Shown here: piece by piece, positions 58,417-64,000 of the stretch
Layout of the letters: every line of letters starts with the position of its first letter
How positions within the stretch are numbered: the first letter of the stretch is position 1
Notes under the pieces: generated by a model
Seen by the model: the letters and a program-made list of their open reading frames with translations, nothing else
What the model was told of the DNA's origin: nothing
Database searches by the model: none
Assembly: GCF_918797505.1 (NCBI RefSeq)
Contig: NC_092801.1
Coordinates: 32,936,487-33,000,486, forward strand
DNA: 64,000 nt
Source of the DNA: Bemisia tabaci
Lineage: Eukaryota > Arthropoda > Insecta > Hemiptera > Aleyrodidae
Direction: 5' to 3'
Position numbers and translations under genes: made by a program

Positions 58417-59545
58417 ATGAGACAAAAAAATGTCGCAATGATATTAACGCGGTATCACAGCACTGTTAACCCAGAAACTTTTCCCGTGGATGAGCACCAA
58501 AACATAGAAATTAATTACATAAGAAGACAACAAGAGTTATTAAAATGGGCACTGGAAGGTGAGCGATACCTTGTAGTCTACACTGAAAGAAGGTAGCGAT
58601 GAAACAAACTTACACGCACTTTGTCAGGAATCCGGAATGCAGTGGTAACTTTCAAGATCAGAACAATTTATGTACTGATATGCTGAGCTGATAAAGGACG
58701 GCTGCGGAAAGTGACAGATGAAAATCGACGCTTCAAGCGGCACGTTGATTACACGACAGTGTTGTCAGACTACTATTTTTAACAGAGCAAGCGTCAGTTT
58801 CCTTGGGAAAAAATCTGATCACTACAAAAATTTAAACAAAATTCGGAGGGATAATATTAATGTACACTCTCAATCATGCACTTTCCAGAAAATTGGATAC
58901 TTATCTTGTGAATCCAAAATTTGGTATACTTGACAACCTTGGATGGGAGGTGTGTCGCACGCACACTTGCACACTGATTCATTCATAGCTGAATATATGA
59001 GAGGGGGGGGGGGGGGGGGGGCGTAAGGCAAAAGCAAGAAGCAGGTAGGAAAGACTATAGGGAAAAACAACTAACAAGCCCTCAAGTGATATTGAGGTTG
59101 CCTATATTGCTTATTGTAGGCTAAATTTAGCTGCTGCTGATGATGAACATGAGGACTGACGTTAAATTGAACTGGCGGACAAGGGTGAAGTCAAATTATG
59201 GGGAATTGTGCTAAGTCGGCCAGACGTTTTCTAAAATTCAAAACCAAGAAGAAATACTTCAAATGTGAAAATCGGTATTGAACTTTTTGATTTGCAGCTC
59301 CTGAAGAAGTAAATTCCAAACTTTTTTTCTTGTTTGGTCCTTGATGTGCAGAAGTGGGAGCCGCCTTTTTCAGGATGTGCGATACGCGAAACAAAAGAGA
59401 CAGAATAGGTGTGAAAAAAAATGAGAAAGAAAATTTCGTTAAATTTAAAAAAAAATCATGTGTAATTTATGCTGCTGTGAAACATAAATTGAAATTTGAT
59501 AGATATGCAAAATACATAACTGGAAAAAAAATTTGTGTGAAATAG
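58417..59545 (+). CDS. Candidate small two-exon gene, unrecognised product
   Basis: Exon 1, 58417-58558, runs from an ATG and stays open to a GAAG/GTGAGC donor (47 codons plus one base). Exon 2, 59352-59545, follows a pyrimidine-rich tract with a GCAG acceptor and keeps phase, giving 111 residues and a stop at 59543-59545. AATAAA signals follow at 59560-59565 and 59582-59587. The first exon is the more gene-like, with an EINYIRRQQELLKWALE helix of mixed charge. The second is Lys-rich and may be UTR. An alternative acceptor at 59297 also keeps the phase and would give a shorter tail containing PEEVNSKLFF. I recognise no domain. It could be chance, but the donor, acceptor, phase and polyadenylation signals agree. 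Confidence 0.35.
59000..59020. repeat. Poly-G tract
   Basis: A run of about 19 G, within the intron of the candidate small gene. Confidence 0.9.
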
Positions 59546-59734
59546 TTGCATCTTTCTGAAATAAAACCTTGTTAACCATGAAATAAAAGACTAAAAAGAA
59601 TTTCGTAATTTTTATATTTTAACAGCCTCCTTCAGAGTTTTCATTCACTGAAATTTGTGAGTTTTAGAAACTTTATAAAACAGTTCATGTTACTGCGGCC
59701 AGTTCACAATACAGGAACCAAGAACAATTTAATT

Positions 59735-59790
59735 CTGCAAAAATCGAGTTATCTTGCAAGATGTAAGCATCTTGCAAGATAACTTGAAAG
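59735..59790. repeat. Small hairpin GTTATCTTGCAAGATG / CATCTTGCAAGATAAC
   Basis: Two adjacent inverse copies of a 16-bp unit, itself containing the palindrome CTTGCAAG. Non-coding. Confidence 0.7.
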
Positions 59791-59799
59791 TTTGACCGA

Positions 59800-62700
59800 T
59801 CTCTATTTCGAACCATAAAAAAGTATTACTTGAAAAAATCAAATGTGTCTGGAAGCTGGCAATGTCGTAAATTATGAGATGTAGTTTCCGAGTTTAGTCA
59901 CCAAAAATGTATTTTTTCATTTAACATTTTACAAAGTGGCTGAGAAAAATTTAAAGACAAAAGAACAGTGGACAACTGGCAGTCATTAATTATTCACTTT
60001 ATGAAAAGGATAGATAAAGGAAGCCAAAAACTCTAGAAAAAAAAAAACTTTACAGTTCCCTATTGAACTTAAAATAAAATGCAACTGGTGATTAGTAACA
60101 CCCAGGTCAAACGTTGCAAACTCAAGTTTTTTTTTTATTTAGACCGTGGTTGCCAATGATGGTTTGATTTTATCTCTTTAGGAAAAGGAAAGGTTTTTTT
60201 TTTTTTTTTTTTTATAACAAAACAAAGCTTGAGAATGCATGCGATATTGCATCGAAAATCAAAGAGTTACCTTTTTTGGCTTATATTTTACATTTTAGTG
60301 ACCATCTAATTCTATCTTCAAAAGACAAATTTCTTGACCTTCCCCAAAATCCCAAACACTGGCAGCACTAAACTTGGTCACTGATACAGGATTCATACAG
60401 TAAAAAATAAGAATTTAACAGAATAAAATTTACTTTATTACACAATTTGGTAAATACATAGAGGGTTTTTAACATTACAGTTGTGTTTAGACGTACTCGA
60501 ACAATTGATGTTAGTGCTCACGATACTTAAAGCGGCAATAGTATTGCAGTCTGGTACATGAAATATCTGCCTAAGATGATACTGATGGGAAGAATTCAAT
60601 TCGCCCAAGTCCCAATAAATTTTGAGCGACAAGATATTTAGGCATTTTTACGAATCGAAAGCTCAACAATTCAATTTAGATGCTTGGCTTACAATCAGAC
60701 AACAGCAGCTTTGAAAAGCGTACTTTTCAAGCAACGACACAGGTGAAAAGAGTATTCAAAATTCAAAAAACGATTCTTTTGCATTGAATGCTTTAATAAA
60801 ACGTCGGAGAAAATACTTTGCAATATCTCTTGGCTAAGTATGAACCTGCTTTTGCTTTCGAAAAAGGCCCTCAAAAGGAAAGATCTTGAAAAATCTTCAG
60901 TAAATGAAAAAAACGTGAACAAAAAATATTTTTTAGTCCACAAATACTGAAGAATCAAAGAGAGAAGTAACAAAAAACCCTTAAACTAAGTGCTCAAGAC
61001 TGGAAATACAATTGCCGGTCGGCAGTCATGCAAGCATTTACCTTGGTCTTCGATTTTACCGAGTAGCACAATGATTCACACTTGATAAGTCATTAATGAG
61101 CTTTCAGGAAACTGATGGGATGAAATTTATAATCACACACATTGAATCGATGATAAGAAGAGATTAATGACTCTTTAAATTCAACAATTGAATTTTAACC
61201 AAAGTGAGTAATATATTTACAAATCGAGGCTTGGAGGGAGGTGAAAAAAATTGCTAATGATACAATCCGTACAAATCGTGGATTTAAGGGAGCGGGGAAG
61301 ATTGATAAAAGCTGCTTGAATATACTGACTTCCACTAAAAATCTCATCTAAAATACTCTAAAACACGATCAACAAGAATAAACATCGCACACACTCAACA
61401 TTACAAAAACAGCGATTTGACTGGGAAACTTTTATCTATTTTTAAGTCTAATTTTTTATGAATTAAAGTTAATATTAATACTATGTTGGTAAGCGATCGG
61501 AGCAAAAGTATTGTTTTAAAATTTTTAAGTCTTGATGACAAACACTTATCAAGTTCGAATTTTGAATGAAACAAGGACAAGTTATGATTCCTCCACGTGG
61601 GCAAACCTCCGCCAAAGAAGTTCTGAAAATTGTAAGTACAGTCCAAGAATAACTTGACTATTGACTTCATCAAATTAGTTTAAACCCTGCTGAAACTAGT
61701 TAGTGAAACTGAGGGTGCAGAGTTTGTTGGAGTCGTGAAATTTACCCGTGTGGAAAAAGCGTTGAAGGAAACACTTTTTACTGTCCAATGAGCACTAATT
61801 TTTAGACGAAATAGTTGTGGATGTAAAAAATATATTCCCTATCCTTTGGAGATTATTGTCGCGATTCATAGATTTAACGATGATTTTTCCATTTTTCTTC
61901 TATAGAACTTGCTTACTGCTCTTAGAGGCCAGATTAATAACAAGTGCCTGACCCATCTACGTACAAAGTTTCTAACTACTTGCAAAAATGTAACTTGCGT
62001 TACTCAAATTTGTGAATTTTAAAGATACAACAACTTTTAATTTACACAAAGAACAAGGGCTAACTTGTAACGAAATTGATGAAACGATGGAATAAGATGA
62101 ATATGAATGGAATGTCAAGATAAAATCCAATATCATGCTTATCTGAATAAAATCTAAGATATAACTTGCAATTATTTACGAATCAATCATAACATGATAA
62201 AGAAAAAAAGGTACAACAACAACAGAAGTTGCAGGAAAAAATGCCGCTGGCCAGTTTGATCATAACAACCTGCAAAAAAAAAAAACAGTTCAAATGAATC
62301 ATCAATTTAATAATGACATTGAGGTAATTTGAGTCAGGCTCTTGACATAGTCAAACTGGCGTATGATATATTGCATCGATTAAGCAAAAAATCAGGGCAG
62401 ATTTTGAATGTTTTGCCATTATCCCTTGCACATGAGTCTGAAGAGTCATTCTCAACAAAAAAAAATTGAAAATTACAAGAAATGAAAGCAGTATTTGTCT
62501 CGGAAAAAAACTTTGCATTTGATGCAGAAATCACTTCAGACTCGAATGAAAGGTATTCTTCCTGGACAAATCATGCTTTCAGTTCCCTGATTTTACCTAG
62601 TCAAAAGTAAACGATAAACCATTGCAAAAGCAACATTAATTTTCACATGAAAATATTTTATTGGAAAAAAATTACTTGGATCAACAACAAATTTTATAAT

Positions 62701-63136
62701 ATACTACGTATGAAATAACAAGAATTTTGCACAAGCTTAATTTCGATTTTAGTTAATCCAACGTTCATAACAACCTCCCCAGCACTTGTTCTTTAAAAAT
62801 TGAACTTTTTATGAGCCTGTTGAGCTAAACAATGAATTTTTAGACATTCTCATACCCAGTTTTTGCTGAGTAAATGAGTTTGTTGCTATGCGTGAAGAGA
62901 TATTTTGAGAGACCAACCAACCAGTTAAAGATAGAAGGAAGCTTCTTCAAAAAGGATTCATCCAAAAAGAGGCTGTTTGGCCAAATTTCCTCCGTTACTC
63001 AATTTTATCGCGCCTAGAAACCTTGAATTAAAGTTAAGAGAAATCTCAGTGAAAGAGTTGCTGAGCTTTTTTTTGAATAGCTTGATGGGACAACTTACCA
63101 GAAAATAATAACAACATAGGAGAAATCGCGAAGGCC
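59800..63136. other. Gene-free stretch including V-ATPase B 3' UTR
   Basis: No exon is recognised. The V-ATPase B transcript must end here on the minus strand. Candidate AATAAA signals are at 62657-62662 and 60434-60439; the nearer would give a 3' UTR of about 0.5 kb. Poly-T at 60196-60213 and A/T-rich single-copy DNA fill the remainder. Confidence 0.4.
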
Positions 63137-63310
<174 letters not shown>

Positions 63311-64000
63311 TTAACTATCCTTCTAAGAAGATCAATGTGCGAAGAAAATTGAAATCCAAGAAACTCAAGCATGGAAAAATATGATTGAGTGGCTATTGGT
63401 TCAGTTATAATTTTATTATTGTATGTTTCATTTTAATGTTTATCTGCCCAAAATGTAAAATTTTATGGATTGAGTTCCTGTGGAGGTTCACACAATTTCA
63501 TGACCCTTTTGAAGAGAGGATCATTTTTAAGGGTTGAACTCAGCCCTAACTTAGATTTCTGTAACTTCAGTGTTTCTGTCTTAATGGAAGGCCTATACTT
63601 AACTTGAACAAAAAAATTTTGATTCAAAATCGTTGAAACATCATTTATGTGATATGAAGTTGGGTGCAGACAGCTCATTCAACGCTTGCAAACTTTCACA
63701 TAAAAAAAAAAATTGCCTTAGTCGTTGAAAGAGATAAAAAATCATGTCAATCAAGTGGAACGAAATTTCGGTTTTCAAGAAAATTTCTGTAACTAGTATG
63801 AATTTTTACTTTTTATCCCAGATAATGCTATGTATTGCTTCGTCAACTCTTGGTCCCTTTGAGGCCTAATAAAATTTAAAGATAATCTCTTAAAGACAAA
63901 CTTACCATTTATGACCATAGGAGAGAAGATAAGAAACGCATCTTATTAAAAAAATTTATAAGTACCAAGCACTTCAAAATCATAAGTTCACTTTTTTCTG

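Overview
The window is A+T-rich nuclear DNA from an animal, almost certainly an arthropod. Genes are broken into small exons with GT/AG borders, introns run to several kilobases, and small transposon relics are dense. The proteins and repeat types fit an insect; a hemipteran such as a whitefly is plausible, but the sequence alone does not prove it. There are no bacterial-style operons.

Layout, left to right. Positions 1-2010 hold the 5' part of a BEL/Pao retrotransposon Gag-Pol on the minus strand, open through the left edge, with leader/LTR-proximal DNA to about 3.9 kb. From 4.1 to 19.7 kb is a repeat-rich tract: hAT-type MITEs, fold-back elements, minisatellites and a 306-bp tandem block between two MITE copies. 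Inside it lies the 3' half of a Kazal-domain gene on the plus strand (exons 6473-6883 and 8385-8434). The intron/exon junction of the first of these exons is present in four tandem copies.

From 22.5 to 30.7 kb is a complete five-exon minus-strand gene for a 441-residue BTB-BACK protein. Its C-terminal domain looks ubiquitin-like, which is unusual. Between this gene and the next is a near-perfect palindrome of about 1 kb (33613-34648) with a tRNA-like sequence in each arm.

From 40.2 to 58.3 kb is a complete nine-exon minus-strand gene for a mitochondrial acetyl-CoA hydrolase / 4-hydroxybutyrate CoA-transferase family enzyme (483 residues). All splice phases agree. Its introns carry several MITEs. 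A possible small two-exon gene of unknown function (58417-59545, plus strand) starts 109 bp away in the opposite direction. At the right edge (63137-63285, minus strand) is the last coding exon of V-ATPase subunit B. The genes are unrelated housekeeping, secreted and regulatory functions and do not form a pathway.

Exon borders were read by eye from splice consensus and reading-frame continuity. UTRs, polyadenylation sites and unseen 5' exons are uncertain. No genuinely new defence or enzyme system was seen. The most unusual items are the BTB-BACK-ubiquitin-like protein, the multiplied splice junction of the Kazal gene and the tRNA-bearing palindrome.
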